From assembly GCA_003022125.1 (NCBI GenBank), contig PXQH01000002.1, positions 1 through 64,000 on the forward strand: 64,000 nucleotides of DNA, read 5' to 3'. The notes beneath the pieces are model-generated. The model saw only the letters and a list, made by a program, of their open reading frames with translations, did no database searches and was not told the origin of the DNA. Shown here one piece after another: positions 37,321 to 48,544 of this stretch (the first letter of the stretch is position 1; every line of letters begins with the position of its first letter). This DNA comes from Cyanobacteria bacterium QS_8_64_29 (GTDB taxonomy: Bacteria; Cyanobacteriota; Cyanobacteriia; Cyanobacteriales; Rubidibacteraceae). A program made the position numbers and the translations under genes.

Positions 37321-38016
37321 TTAGGCGCTGGTGGATTGGGCCGCACCAGCATCTGCAGGCAGCTCTTGAGTGCTCTCGAGTACCTTGTCGATCAAGCCGT
37401 ACTCTTTAGCCTGCTGCGGGGACAGGTAGAACATGCGCTCGGTGTCTTGCTCGATCTGCTCGACCGACTGACCGGTGTTTTGCGCCAGAATCTCGTGCGT
37501 GATGCGCTTGTTATTGAGCACTTCCTGCGCGCGGATCTGAATGTCGGTGGCCTGTCCTTGGGCCCCCTGGCGCGGCTGGTGCAGCACGATGGTGGCATGG
37601 GGCAAACTAGCCCGGTAGCCGGGGGTCCCGGCCGCGAGGATCATGGCAGCGGTCCCCATGGCTTGACCGATGCAGATGGTGTGCACCGGCGGCTGAATGT
37701 AGTTGATGGTGTCGCAGATGGAGAAGGCTTCGGTCTCAAAGCCGATCGCCTCGCCGCCGTACCACGAGGTCCCAGTGGAGTTGATGTACATGTAGATGGG
37801 TTTCTCGCGGTCTTCAAATTGCAGGTAGAGCAATTGGGCGATGATGAGCTCGGTGACATCGACCCCGAGCTGTTCTTTGTACTCATCGGGCGAGACGAGC
37901 GGCAGCCCCAGATAGACGATGCGTTCCTTGAGCATCAGAGACGGCAGATCGGGCGGAGGCGTGCGAACGGACGCATCGCCATAGGGGGCTTGAACGGCTT
38001 GGATGGGTGAATCCAT
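37321..38016 (-). CDS. clpR: ClpR, inactive ClpP-like ring subunit
   Basis: A 231-residue ClpP paralogue. The catalytic serine is missing: the region reads IGQAMGTAAMI, with glycine 121 at the serine position, while the histidine site (LHQPRQG, H146) is kept. The insert YINSTGTSWYGGEAIGFETE is typical of cyanobacterial ClpR. It joins ClpP3 in the essential ClpP3/R core, which works with ClpC. It is the first gene of the pair. Confidence 0.94.
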   Translation of the reverse strand: MDSPIQAVQAPYGDASVRTPPPDLPSLMLKERIVYLGLPLVSPDEYKEQLGVDVTELIIAQLLYLQFEDREKPIYMYINSTGTSWYGGEAIGFETEAFSICDTINYIQPPVHTICIGQAMGTAAMILAAGTPGYRASLPHATIVLHQPRQGAQGQATDIQIRAQEVLNNKRITHEILAQNTGQSVEQIEQDTERMFYLSPQQAKEYGLIDKVLESTQELPADAGAAQSTSA

Positions 38017-38128
38017 AGTTGGGATGCAGCAACTGGCACTCGCTGGGGCGCGCTAGCAGCGGGCGAGCCCGAGCCCGCCGTGCGCGCGATTTTCTCCCCC
38101 AAGGGTAGCTCACTCGCACCCGAGGCCG

Positions 38129-39712
38129 CTAAAACGCCGGCGCTGCCGCCTGCCGCTTGCCGGGGTCGTTCGCCCCAGTCAGGGGCTGCAGTGCCGGGAT
38201 CAAAAACTGCGATAGGGTGCGGGCATCCACCCCCATCTGGGTGCGCTGGCGCGCCGCCATCAGGCCTGCCTGCGCGTGCCACCAGGCGCCTGCTGCCGCG
38301 ATCGCCTCAGCGGGTGAATCCAGCGGTTGCGCCAGCAATCCCCCAATGAGGCCAGTCAACACGTCACCGCTGCCGCCGCGCGCCAGCGCTGGCGTGCTCT
38401 CGGGTAGCACCCAAACGCCGCCGTCGGGATGGGCGATCGCGGTACGCGCCCCTTTGAGCAAGACGATCGCGCCGCTGTGGCGGGCGGCGGCCTGCACGGC
38501 TTCCAGGCGATCGCCGCCCGGGTCCGGTAGCTGCGGGAACAACCGGCGAAACTCGCCGGGATGGGGCGTCAAGACTGTTTCAGTGGGGCGCTGCTTGAGG
38601 GCCTCGGCTGCCCCCATTGCCGCCAGGCAGTTGAGGGCGTCCGCATCCAGGACCAGCGGCCGATCCAGCGGCAGCAAGGCCTGCACGGTGGCCGATGCCT
38701 CAGTCGTCAGGCCCGGGCCGCAGGCAATGGCGCTGTAGCGCGATGCCTCGCTTGCCTGCGGCGGCAGCTGCGCGATCGCGCCCGTTTCGGTCTCGGGGCA
38801 GGCAGCAACCAACGCATCCGGGAGCTGGCTGACAGCCATTAGCTTGAGAGCGCTGGGCACTGCTAGCGTCAGCATCCCTACGCCCGTGGCAGCAGCCCCC
38901 CAACCGGTTAGGAGGATGCCGCCGGCGTAGCGCTCGGAGCCGCCCACGGCCAGCACGTGGCCCTGGCAGTATTTGTGCGTGGCCGGTGATCGCCACAGGG
39001 GTAGGTGCTGCTGCGCAACTGCCGCTGACATCGCCTGCACCTGAGGCGGCTCGGACAGGATGGCGCGCACATCAGCCGCCGGAATGCCCAAATCGATGCG
39101 GCTGGCCTCGCCCGTAAAGGCCAGCGCGCGGTCTTGAAAGAAGGCGCGTTTCCACAATCCCAGGCAGAAGGTGCGCTCGGCCCGTACGGCGGTGCCCAGC
39201 GTCTCGCCCGTATCGGCAGCCACCCCCGAGGGGATGTCAATGCTGACAGCTGGCTGCGGCTGCGCGTTGAGCCAATCGACCGCCGTTGCAATCTCGCCCG
39301 CCAGCGGCCGAGTGAGGCCGAATCCGAACAGCCCGTCAATGGCGAGCGCGCAGGGCGCTAGGGCCTGAATGCCATCATAAACCGGCAGCCCCAGGTGCGA
39401 GGCGTAGTCGGCGTGCTGGGCGGTCAGGTCCTTGAGCTTGGCGATGGGCCGGCACAGCGAGATCTGATAGCCGCGCAGGTGCAGCTCGCGCGCCACGACC
39501 AGGGCGTCGCCGCCGTTGTGCCCTGGCCCCACCACAATCCCGACATGCGGGAAGCGATGGCGTGGGTACTCATCTACTAACTGCTGGGCAATGGCGAGGC
39601 CCACTTTTTCCATCAACGCCGCCACGGGCATACCAGCGGCAAACAGCCGCTCCTCGATTTGGCGCATTTGCGCTGCCGTAACGGCGGTCCGCTCCAGCCA
39701 AGCCTGCTCCAT
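38129..39712 (-). CDS. nnr: Bifunctional NAD(P)H-hydrate epimerase / ADP-dependent dehydratase
   Basis: The product has about 527 residues. The N-terminal epimerase domain has GPGHNGGDALVVARELH and VDIPSGV-type residues (SIDIPSGVAADTGE). The C-terminal ribokinase-like dehydratase has AVGGSERYAGG, CGPGLTTEAS, LVLDADALNCL, LTPHPGEFRRL and ARGGSGDVLTGLIGG. It repairs hydrated NADH and NADPH. The ATG at 39712 lies 5 bases after the SPOR gene stop; an in-frame TTG at 39724 would overlap that gene. The pair is probably co-transcribed. Confidence 0.92.
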   Translation of the reverse strand: MEQAWLERTAVTAAQMRQIEERLFAAGMPVAALMEKVGLAIAQQLVDEYPRHRFPHVGIVVGPGHNGGDALVVARELHLRGYQISLCRPIAKLKDLTAQHADYASHLGLPVYDGIQALAPCALAIDGLFGFGLTRPLAGEIATAVDWLNAQPQPAVSIDIPSGVAADTGETLGTAVRAERTFCLGLWKRAFFQDRALAFTGEASRIDLGIPAADVRAILSEPPQVQAMSAAVAQQHLPLWRSPATHKYCQGHVLAVGGSERYAGGILLTGWGAAATGVGMLTLAVPSALKLMAVSQLPDALVAACPETETGAIAQLPPQASEASRYSAIACGPGLTTEASATVQALLPLDRPLVLDADALNCLAAMGAAEALKQRPTETVLTPHPGEFRRLFPQLPDPGGDRLEAVQAAARHSGAIVLLKGARTAIAHPDGGVWVLPESTPALARGGSGDVLTGLIGGLLAQPLDSPAEAIAAAGAWWHAQAGLMAARQRTQMGVDARTLSQFLIPALQPLTGANDPGKRQAAAPAF

Positions 39713-39717
39713 TGCCG

Positions 39718-40605
39718 CTACCAAGTTGAAATTTGAGCCGAGATCCCGTTCTGCTCCAGCTTGTCGGCCAACTTGCGGGCGTTGGTGCGGTGATCGAAGA
39801 CGCCGGCCTGGATGAATGCCTGTCCGTCCGGGACAAAGGCTTGGGGCACCACCTCGCGCACGCGCTCGAGCCGCTCGCTAGCGCTACCGTTCACGCGGAC
39901 GCGATAGCTGCCCGGCTGGCTGTCGGATTGCGATTGCCCGGCAATCGCAATTCGTTGGGATGGGATGCCCTGGTGCTGCAGTTTGTCGGCCAGCTCGCGG
40001 GCGTTGGTGCGGCTGGCAAAGGCCCCAGCTTGGATGAAGCCTCGGCTTTCCGGAGCGAAGGCCTTGGGCACCACTGCGCGCACGCGCTCGAGCAACCCAT
40101 CCGAGTCGCCGCTGACGCGAACGCGGTAGCCGGGCTCGAGCGCACCAATGGGGACGTTGACAGTCAGCATCTGGGCCGGAATGTCGCGCCGCTCGAGGGT
40201 CTTGACTAGCTCGCGGGCGTTATCCAGCTGGGTAAATAGGCCGGCCTGAATGAAATCGCGCCCTTGCGGGCTGAACGCCTTGGGATTGAGCGATCGCACC
40301 TGTGCTAGCAGCTCCGGGCCGCTTTGCCGGGTTCGGACCGTGTGGTAGCGCTCGGCAACCGGCGACCCAGAGACTGCTGACGGGGCGCGAAACTCGAATG
40401 CGCGACCGACTAGGGCACTGTCTGAGTCAGCTGGTTGGGAATGCCGATCCTGGGGCGCATCCGGTGCGGGCAGCGTCTGAGCGCCTGCCGATGGCGACGC
40501 CAGGCCAGAGGCAGCAACCAACACTAAAGTGCCCGCACCAGCTAGTTGTGCTCCCCATGGTTGGGGCTGAACGTTGCGGGGCAGTGCCATGGCAGCTGTC
40601 ACCAT
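39718..40605 (-). CDS. Exported protein with three SPOR-like repeats
   Basis: A 295-residue protein with an N-terminal hydrophobic segment (about 19-40), a Pro/Ser-rich linker, then three repeats with the same core: FIQAGLFTQLDNARELVKTL, FIQAGAFASRTNARELADKL and FIQAGVFDHRTNARKLADKL, each preceded by a Pro-Lys-Ala-Phe segment. The cores match the SPOR domain, which binds peptidoglycan stripped of peptides at division sites. It is predicted to act in the periplasm. An alternative start lies at 40590. The 386 bases upstream to the SLH gene hold one small open frame. Confidence 0.82.
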   Translation of the reverse strand: MVTAAMALPRNVQPQPWGAQLAGAGTLVLVAASGLASPSAGAQTLPAPDAPQDRHSQPADSDSALVGRAFEFRAPSAVSGSPVAERYHTVRTRQSGPELLAQVRSLNPKAFSPQGRDFIQAGLFTQLDNARELVKTLERRDIPAQMLTVNVPIGALEPGYRVRVSGDSDGLLERVRAVVPKAFAPESRGFIQAGAFASRTNARELADKLQHQGIPSQRIAIAGQSQSDSQPGSYRVRVNGSASERLERVREVVPQAFVPDGQAFIQAGVFDHRTNARKLADKLEQNGISAQISTW

Positions 40606-40878
40606 TCGGCGGGCAGCAGTAATGCGTACGCCAAATTAAAGCACGGATGCTGGGCTCGTCGAGTCCGGGCGGGCGCGAGCTAGGCGCGATCGGGCCTTGT
40701 TGGGCTCGTGGCGCCAATTGGGGAACCGAGCGGTTGCCGCTGCGTCGTGGCGATTACCAGTACGCATGCCCTCTAGCTAGGAAGGTGGCGGTCCCTAGCC
40801 GAGCAGTTGGGGGTGCATACCGAATGGGAACGGGCACTAGTACGAGCTGGGTTAGTAGCCAGGAGTCAGGAGGTTGGT

Positions 40879-40983
40879 GTGGAAGCGCTTCGAGAAGTAA
40901 CGCAAACGTTCCTCCTGTGGGTTGCTTTGGCAACGGCTACTATCTTGTTAGAAGCAGCCATCACGCTGGAGCTCTACGAATAG
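40879..40983 (+). CDS. Putative 34-residue single-span membrane peptide
   Basis: GTG at 40879 is preceded five bases away by a perfect AGGAGG (40868-40873). The frame is MEALREVTQTF, then a hydrophobic span (LLWVALATATILL), then EAAITLELYE and TAG at 40981. The size and build (short head, one helix, acidic end) are those of small thylakoid subunits, but I do not recognise it as a known Psa, Psb, Pet or Ndh protein. It lies 8 bases before the SLH gene in the same direction, so it may be co-transcribed with it, or may be a leader peptide. It is supported only by the ribosome site and composition. Confidence 0.45.
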   Translation: MEALREVTQTFLLWVALATATILLEAAITLELYE

Positions 40984-40991
40984 GCTGTGCC

Positions 40992-42311
40992 ATGAAACAA
41001 TCTACCCGTCGTTGTTGGTTGCTGTTGGCTGCCATTTGCTTGCTGGGCGGCGGCGTTGGCGATCGCGGCCTGCCGGTTGCAGTGGCACAGTCGAGCTCGG
41101 ACAAGCCAGCAGCCAAAACTGGCTTGCCCGCTGCTGTAGCGGAAGCCGTTTTGGACGAGGCGGCCCGCCGCTCGGAACGAGAGCGCTCGGCGCTGCAAGT
41201 CGTGAGTGCCGAGCAGCGGCAGTGGCCCAACGGATGCCTGAGGTTGGCAGAGCCCGATGAGGTCTGCACCCAAGCAATTGTGGAAGGATGGCGGGTTACG
41301 GTTGCCAGCCCAGAGCGCCGCTGGATCTATCGCACCGACCAACAGGGGCAGCGCATTCGGCTGGAGCGTCAAGCTCAAGCCAGTACTGCTAGCTTCAGCG
41401 ATATTGCCAACGACCCCTACCGAGAAGAAGTCCAAACCGCCCGCGAAATGGGCTTTATTGCCGGCTTTGATGGCAACACTTTCCGGCCCGAGCAGCCCCT
41501 AACGCGCGAGCAAGCTGTCTCGATGTTCCTTGAGGCCCTAGTCGGCATCCCGCAGGTGGCAGTGGCATTGCCGAGCGAGACCAAAGCAACGCCCTACTCG
41601 GATATAAAAGCCTCGCGCTGGAGTGCCGCCAAGATTGCTTGGGCCCACCAGAATGGCATTGTCAGCGGTTATGGCAACGGAACCTTTCGCCCAACAGCCC
41701 AGGTAACGCGGGCAGAGCTTATAGCCATCGAGCGGCGCGCCGCTCAGTACGCGCAACAACAGCGCGGGCAAGGGCGCGAGTTAGCGGCCGTCCGGAACGC
41801 TGAGTCGTTTGCCGATACCGAGGGCCATTGGGCGCAAGCGGCAATCCGGACCATGGCCAGGTACTGCGGCGTTGCAGCAGCGCGCTCGGATACCGTCGGT
41901 GCCGCTCAGTTTGAGCCCAATCGGGCGGCGCGCCGCAACTACGCCGCCGCCGCAACAGTCCGGATGCGCCAGTGTGTGGCGCCCGAGCACGAGGCCGTTC
42001 GCCTGGAGCGCCCCTCGCCCAACCAAACAGTGGCAAGCCCGCTCGAGATTGCGGGCGAAGCGCGCGGGCAGTGGTACTTTGAAGGGGACTTTCCCGTAAC
42101 CCTGCGGGATGCCAACGGCCAAGTTGTGGCACGCAGCTTTGTAACTGCACAAGATAGCTGGATGCAGGAAGGATTCGTTCCGTTTAAAGGGACCTTGTCG
42201 TTCGAGGCGCCCCAGACGGATTGCGGCACGCTCGTGCTAGAGCGGGACAACCCCTCCGCGTTGCTCAAGAACAGTGGCTGGCATCGCGTGCCCGTTTGCT
42301 TTTCGCAATAG
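40992..42311 (+). CDS. Exported SLH-domain protein with C-terminal Gmad2 immunoglobulin-like domain
   Basis: A 439-residue precursor with a signal peptide (CWLLLAAICLLGGGVGDRG, cut near AVAQ). A Gln/Arg-containing domain follows (about 35-135; LQVVSAEQRQWPNGCLRL), then SLH motifs: FSDIANDPYREEVQTAREMG, GFDGNTFRPEQPLTREQA, YSDIKASRWSAAKIAWAHQN and GYGNGTFRPTAQVTRAELI. The C-terminal domain (SPNQTVASPLEIAGEARGQW, WMQEGFVPFKGTLSF) has the Gmad2 pattern known from spore-germination proteins. SLH motifs bind the cell wall, so it is probably anchored in the envelope. The ATG at 40992 follows the small upstream peptide. Confidence 0.82.
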   Translation: MKQSTRRCWLLLAAICLLGGGVGDRGLPVAVAQSSSDKPAAKTGLPAAVAEAVLDEAARRSERERSALQVVSAEQRQWPNGCLRLAEPDEVCTQAIVEGWRVTVASPERRWIYRTDQQGQRIRLERQAQASTASFSDIANDPYREEVQTAREMGFIAGFDGNTFRPEQPLTREQAVSMFLEALVGIPQVAVALPSETKATPYSDIKASRWSAAKIAWAHQNGIVSGYGNGTFRPTAQVTRAELIAIERRAAQYAQQQRGQGRELAAVRNAESFADTEGHWAQAAIRTMARYCGVAAARSDTVGAAQFEPNRAARRNYAAAATVRMRQCVAPEHEAVRLERPSPNQTVASPLEIAGEARGQWYFEGDFPVTLRDANGQVVARSFVTAQDSWMQEGFVPFKGTLSFEAPQTDCGTLVLERDNPSALLKNSGWHRVPVCFSQ

Positions 42312-42431
42312 TTTGGTGCGGCTCTGCTACTCGAGTATCGGGGTAACGCCGAGCGTGGGACCGCGCCGGCTGAGCGGTTGTTGCCAGCGAACGGCCCCTT
42401 GCTAGTACCAACTGGAATGCCGGATACCTCG

Positions 42432-42482
42432 CCGCCGCTGAGATGCTTCTTGAGGCGTTAGTCGCCAGCCGCAGGTAGGGGC
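42432..42482 (+). other. Degenerate fragment resembling the SLH gene
   Basis: The stretch from 42441 to 42475 matches 41521-41556 of the SLH gene at most positions with one gap. It reads MLLEALVASRR and then stops, against MFLEALVGIPQ in the gene. The preceding codons (YLAAAE) are also SLH-like. It lies 130 bases past the gene's stop and is probably the remnant of a second SLH gene or a partial duplication. Confidence 0.5.
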
Positions 42483-42505
42483 CAAGGCCGGCCGAAGCAG
42501 GTATC

Positions 42506-42685
42506 TCAAGCGGCTGCTTCGCAAAGATAGACTGCACGCAGGCCATCCCCAAGTTGGACTTGGTGGGTCGACCAGCCCAGCCGCTCTAGAGTTTGCGCCA
42601 CTTGCTGGGCCGTTGCTTCCGCCGTCACCTTATGAACGGTGCAGCGTTGGCGGCCGAAGGTCAACGGGTTGCGAGCGTAGGTCAT
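42506..42685 (-). CDS. Small conserved-looking protein of 59 residues, function unknown
   Basis: ATG at 42685 to TGA at 42508-42506. The product starts MTYARNPLTFGRQRCTV, has a basic-to-acidic helical middle (ATAQQVAQTLERLGWSTHQV) and ends LGDGLRAVYLCEAAA. It has no signal peptide or membrane span. It shows a good codon pattern and no frame breaks, and it fills the space between the SLH gene and pheS, where no other gene can be drawn. AAGGA lies about 13 bases upstream of the ATG. I think it is real but do not recognise the family. Confidence 0.6.
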   Translation of the reverse strand: MTYARNPLTFGRQRCTVHKVTAEATAQQVAQTLERLGWSTHQVQLGDGLRAVYLCEAAA

Positions 42686-42779
42686 GCTATTGAACTAGTC
42701 CTTCACAACAAACGAATGGGAACCGTATCAGCTTGGCGATCCCAGTCATTAGCGGGGATGGCGCTTGGCTTATACAAAC

Positions 42780-42807
42780 TTAACATTTGGTCTGAGAAGC
42801 GTACAGT
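42780..42807 (+). promoter_or_regulatory. Candidate sigma-70 promoter for pheS
   Basis: TTAACA (42780-42785) and TACAGT (42802-42807) are separated by 16 bases and lie in an AT-richer island (about 42686-42830) upstream of pheS. In the opposite direction TATAAG near 42775 could serve the 59-residue gene. This is pattern matching only. Confidence 0.35.
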
Positions 42808-42840
42808 AGGAATAGTCTCAGGCAAGCTTGGCAACGCTAC

Positions 42841-42975
42841 CCACTCAAGCAGCAGCTGCGCGAGCTCAAGGGGGAGCTGTCAGACTGGGAATGTTCCAGG
42901 CGAGCCTAGCAATACCACTAAGCATGACCGCATCGACCCACCAACTCGAGCAGCAGTTGCGCGAGCTCGAGCAGG
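42841..42975 (+). repeat. Local partial duplication of the pheS start
   Basis: The 36 bases from 42841 (reading L-K-Q-Q-L-R-E-L-K in one frame) match those from 42941 (L-E-Q-Q-L-R-E-L-E in pheS) with one gap and few changes. The upstream copy is not part of an open pheS frame, so it is a divergent duplicate or chance similarity of coiled-coil codons. Confidence 0.45.
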
Positions 42976-43928
42976 AAGCAACCCAGGCCATTGCAGCAGC
43001 CCAAACGCGCGAGCGCTTGGAAGCATTGCGCGTTCGCTATTTGGGCAAAAAGGGCCAAGTCTCGCAGCTTCTGCGCAGCATGGGGCAGCTAGAGGCAGAC
43101 GAGCGACCGCGCATTGGAGCGCTGGCAAACGAAGTCAAATCGACGCTGCAGAAGCGCTTGGCCAAAGCTCGCACGCAGCTCGAGCGATCGCAGATGCAGG
43201 CGCGCCTCCAGGCCGAAACGCTCGATGTCACCATGCCCGGTGTCGGCCGCCCCCTGGGGCGGGTCCATCCGCTCAACGGCACCATCGACCGGATGCTGGA
43301 GATCTTTGTGGGGTTGGGCTACACCGTGGCTGAAGGGCCGGAGATGGAATCGGACTACTACAACTTTGAGGCCCTCAACATCCCGCCGGACCATCCGGCG
43401 CGCGACATGCAGGACACTTACTACCTGCCCGATGGCAACCTGCTGCGCACGCATACCTCGCCCGTGCAGATCCGCTACATGGAGCAGCACGATCCGCCGT
43501 TGCGGGTTGTGGCGCCCGGCCGAACCTACCGGCGCGATACGGTCGATGCCACCCACTCCCCGGTCTTCCACCAGCTCGAGGTGCTCGCCATCGAACCAGG
43601 GCTAACCTTTGCCGACCTTAAAGGGACGATCGTGGCGTTTTTGCAGCAGCTGTTTGGCAGCGAGCTACCCGTCCGCTTTCGCGCCAGCTATTTTCCATTC
43701 ACCGAGCCCTCGGCTGAGGTGGACGTGCAATGGCAGGGCGAGTGGTTGGAAATGCTGGGCTGCGGCATGGTTGACCCCAACGTGCTCAAAGCAGTGGGCT
43801 GCGACCCGGAACGCGAGACTGGTTTTGCTGCCGGGCTAGGGGTCGAGCGCTTTGCCATGGTGCTGCACCAGATCGACGACATCCGGCGCTTCTATAGCAG
43901 CGACCTGCGCTTTCTGCAGCAGTTTTGA
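42924..43928 (+). CDS. pheS: Phenylalanyl-tRNA synthetase alpha subunit
   Basis: A 334-residue class II synthetase subunit. An N-terminal coiled coil of about 80 residues ([18 protein letters not shown]) contacts the tRNA. The catalytic core has [49 protein letters not shown], the motif-2 region [18 protein letters not shown] and motif 3 [14 protein letters not shown]. It charges tRNA-Phe together with PheT, which is not in this window. The ATG at 42924 was chosen over an upstream extension that reads through low-quality sequence. Confidence 0.95.
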   Translation: MTASTHQLEQQLRELEQEATQAIAAAQTRERLEALRVRYLGKKGQVSQLLRSMGQLEADERPRIGALANEVKSTLQKRLAKARTQLERSQMQARLQAETLDVTMPGVGRPLGRVHPLNGTIDRMLEIFVGLGYTVAEGPEMESDYYNFEALNIPPDHPARDMQDTYYLPDGNLLRTHTSPVQIRYMEQHDPPLRVVAPGRTYRRDTVDATHSPVFHQLEVLAIEPGLTFADLKGTIVAFLQQLFGSELPVRFRASYFPFTEPSAEVDVQWQGEWLEMLGCGMVDPNVLKAVGCDPERETGFAAGLGVERFAMVLHQIDDIRRFYSSDLRFLQQF

Positions 43929-43949
43929 CCGCCATTGCAGCGTCCTGAG

Positions 43950-46793
<2,844 letters not shown>

Positions 46794-46799
46794 GTGCCA

Positions 46800-47361
46800 T
46801 TAGCCGTGAAAGTAAGCCGGTTCGTTGCCGGGCTTCCACTTGATGTTGCAGCCGATGCTGGGGGTCTGCTCGGCCGGGGGAGCTTGCCCGGCCAGGACGG
46901 CATTGATCGCGGCCCGCAAGTCCTTGCCATTGACGGGTTGCTCGTTCTTGGGTCGGCTGTCGTCCAGCTGGCCGCGGTAGGCCAGCTTGCGATCGGCATC
47001 GAACAGGAAAAAGTCGGGCGTGCAGGCGGCCAAATACGCTTTGGCCGTGGCTTGGCTGGCGTCGTAGCAAACGGGAAAATTCAGCTCAAGCGCCTGCGCC
47101 ATCTCGCGCAGCCGCTCGGGCGTGTCGTCGGGGTAGGCATCGGCCTCGTTGGCGCTAATGGCCACAATGCCCAGCCCGCGATCGGCGTAGTCTTTGCCAA
47201 TGCGCGCAATCTCGCCTTTGACGTGCTGCACGAACGGGCAGTGGCGGCACCAAAAGATGACTAGCAGCGCGCGCCTCCGTAAAGGTCGCTAGCGATACCG
47301 TTTGGCCCGAAACAGTATCGGGCAGTTGGAAATCCGGGGCTTGGGTCCCCAGCGGCATCAT
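46800..47361 (-). pseudogene. AhpC/TSA-type thioredoxin-family protein, frameshifted
   Basis: From the ATG at 47361 the first part (PLGTQAPDFQLPDTVSGQTV) runs into a wrong frame near residue 30. The rest continues in another frame as IFWCRHCPFVQHVKGEIARI, GLGIVAISANEADAYPDD, TPDFFLFDADRKLAYRGQ and ends at 46800. The break lies in a GC-dinucleotide run (about 47267-47274): one more GC unit rejoins TEARALLVIF. The family consists of small thioredoxin-like oxidoreductases common in cyanobacteria. A dinucleotide loss fits true replication slippage rather than a typical homopolymer read error. It lies 36 bases past mnmH on the same strand. Confidence 0.82.
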
Positions 47362-47397
47362 GGTGGATTCGGTTAGGGCTATGCCATCCCTCCTGGC

Positions 47398-48519
47398 TCA
47401 GTTGCTATCCCCTCCATCCTCGCCCGCGTGGCAAGCGCGGGCTTGTTCCAGCACCTGCGGCTGCGAGCGCGCAACTAGGGCATCCAGCGCCCGAGCAATA
47501 CTGCCGGCCGAGTGATCGGGCAGCGGCAGCGACAGCTCCACGCGCCCGGCAAAGGTGCGCTCCATGGAGCGCCGGTAAGCGGGATCGTAGTGGCACTCGA
47601 GCAGTTCTCGCACCAACGTTCGCAGCTGGCCGGTATCGACCAGATGGTGCCAGCGCGCAACCCGCTGGCGGCCGTGCTGGGCTTTGAGGGATGACAGTTT
47701 GTGCTTGAGCGCTTGCGGGTTGTCGCGCCAGTGGGGATACTGCTGCAGCAGCCACTCAACGCGCTCGGCCACCGGCAGCGCGATCTCGACGCAGCTGGCT
47801 TGCTTCATGGCTTGCCACAGCGGGGCGGGCAGGTGGATGTTGCCGACTTTGCTGCTTTCGGACTCCACCCAAACCGGATAGCGCGGATCGAGCGCTTGCA
47901 CGGCCTGCAGCAGTTGCGATTCGAAGGCTTTTTGGGCCGGTTGGGCTTGCGGGCGATCGCCCCAAACTTGGCCCAGTAGCGAACCGCGGTGATGGGCGAG
48001 CCCCTCCAAATCCAACACTTGCACGCCGCGCGATTGCAGCTGATGCAGCAGCTGGGTTTTGCCCGTCCCGGTCAGGCCGCACAGGATCCGGTAGCGGAAC
48101 TGCGGCAAGCGCGCCGCCAGCTGCTGGCGGACGTAAGCCCGATAGGCTTTATAACCGCCTTGCAGCACCAGCGTACGCCAGCCGATTTGCGCCAGTACTT
48201 GGGCTAGGCTGCTCGAGCGCTGGCCGCCGCGCCAGCAATAGATCAGCGGCGTATAGTCGCGATCCCGACAGGCAAAGTGCGCCTCCAGGTGCGCGGCAAC
48301 ATTGCGCGCGACAACGGCAGCGCCCTGCTTGCGCGCCTCGAACGGCGAGCGTTGGTGGTAGGTGGTCCCCACCTCAGCCCGCTCCCGATCGTGGAGGACG
48401 GGGAGGTTAATGGCCCCCGGAATGCAATCCTGCGCGAACTCGCTCTCGGAGCGAACGTCGATGATTTCGCTGTAGGATTCGCTGGGCGGAAAGGGGACCT
48501 CAATCGGCGATCGGGGCAT
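47398..48519 (-). CDS. mnmH: tRNA 2-selenouridine synthase (MnmH/SelU)
   Basis: A 373-residue protein with an N-terminal rhodanese domain whose active cysteine lies in LIYCWRGGQRSSSLAQVL, and a P-loop domain with LCGLTGTGKTQLLHQL. The enzyme replaces sulfur of 2-thiouridine at the tRNA wobble base with selenium, through a geranylated intermediate. It needs selenophosphate from SelD, which is not in this window. The ATG at 48519 gives MPRSPIEVPF and lies 25 bases after the ftsI stop; the longer frame was rejected. Confidence 0.9.
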   Translation of the reverse strand: MPRSPIEVPFPPSESYSEIIDVRSESEFAQDCIPGAINLPVLHDRERAEVGTTYHQRSPFEARKQGAAVVARNVAAHLEAHFACRDRDYTPLIYCWRGGQRSSSLAQVLAQIGWRTLVLQGGYKAYRAYVRQQLAARLPQFRYRILCGLTGTGKTQLLHQLQSRGVQVLDLEGLAHHRGSLLGQVWGDRPQAQPAQKAFESQLLQAVQALDPRYPVWVESESSKVGNIHLPAPLWQAMKQASCVEIALPVAERVEWLLQQYPHWRDNPQALKHKLSSLKAQHGRQRVARWHHLVDTGQLRTLVRELLECHYDPAYRRSMERTFAGRVELSLPLPDHSAGSIARALDALVARSQPQVLEQARACHAGEDGGDSN

Positions 48520-48544
48520 ACCCGCCAACTCATGCGGTTGCGCT

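Noticed and set aside
40647-40991. Upstream extension of the SLH gene to 40647
   Set aside because: The extra 115 residues have no pattern, and a normal signal peptide starts at 40992.
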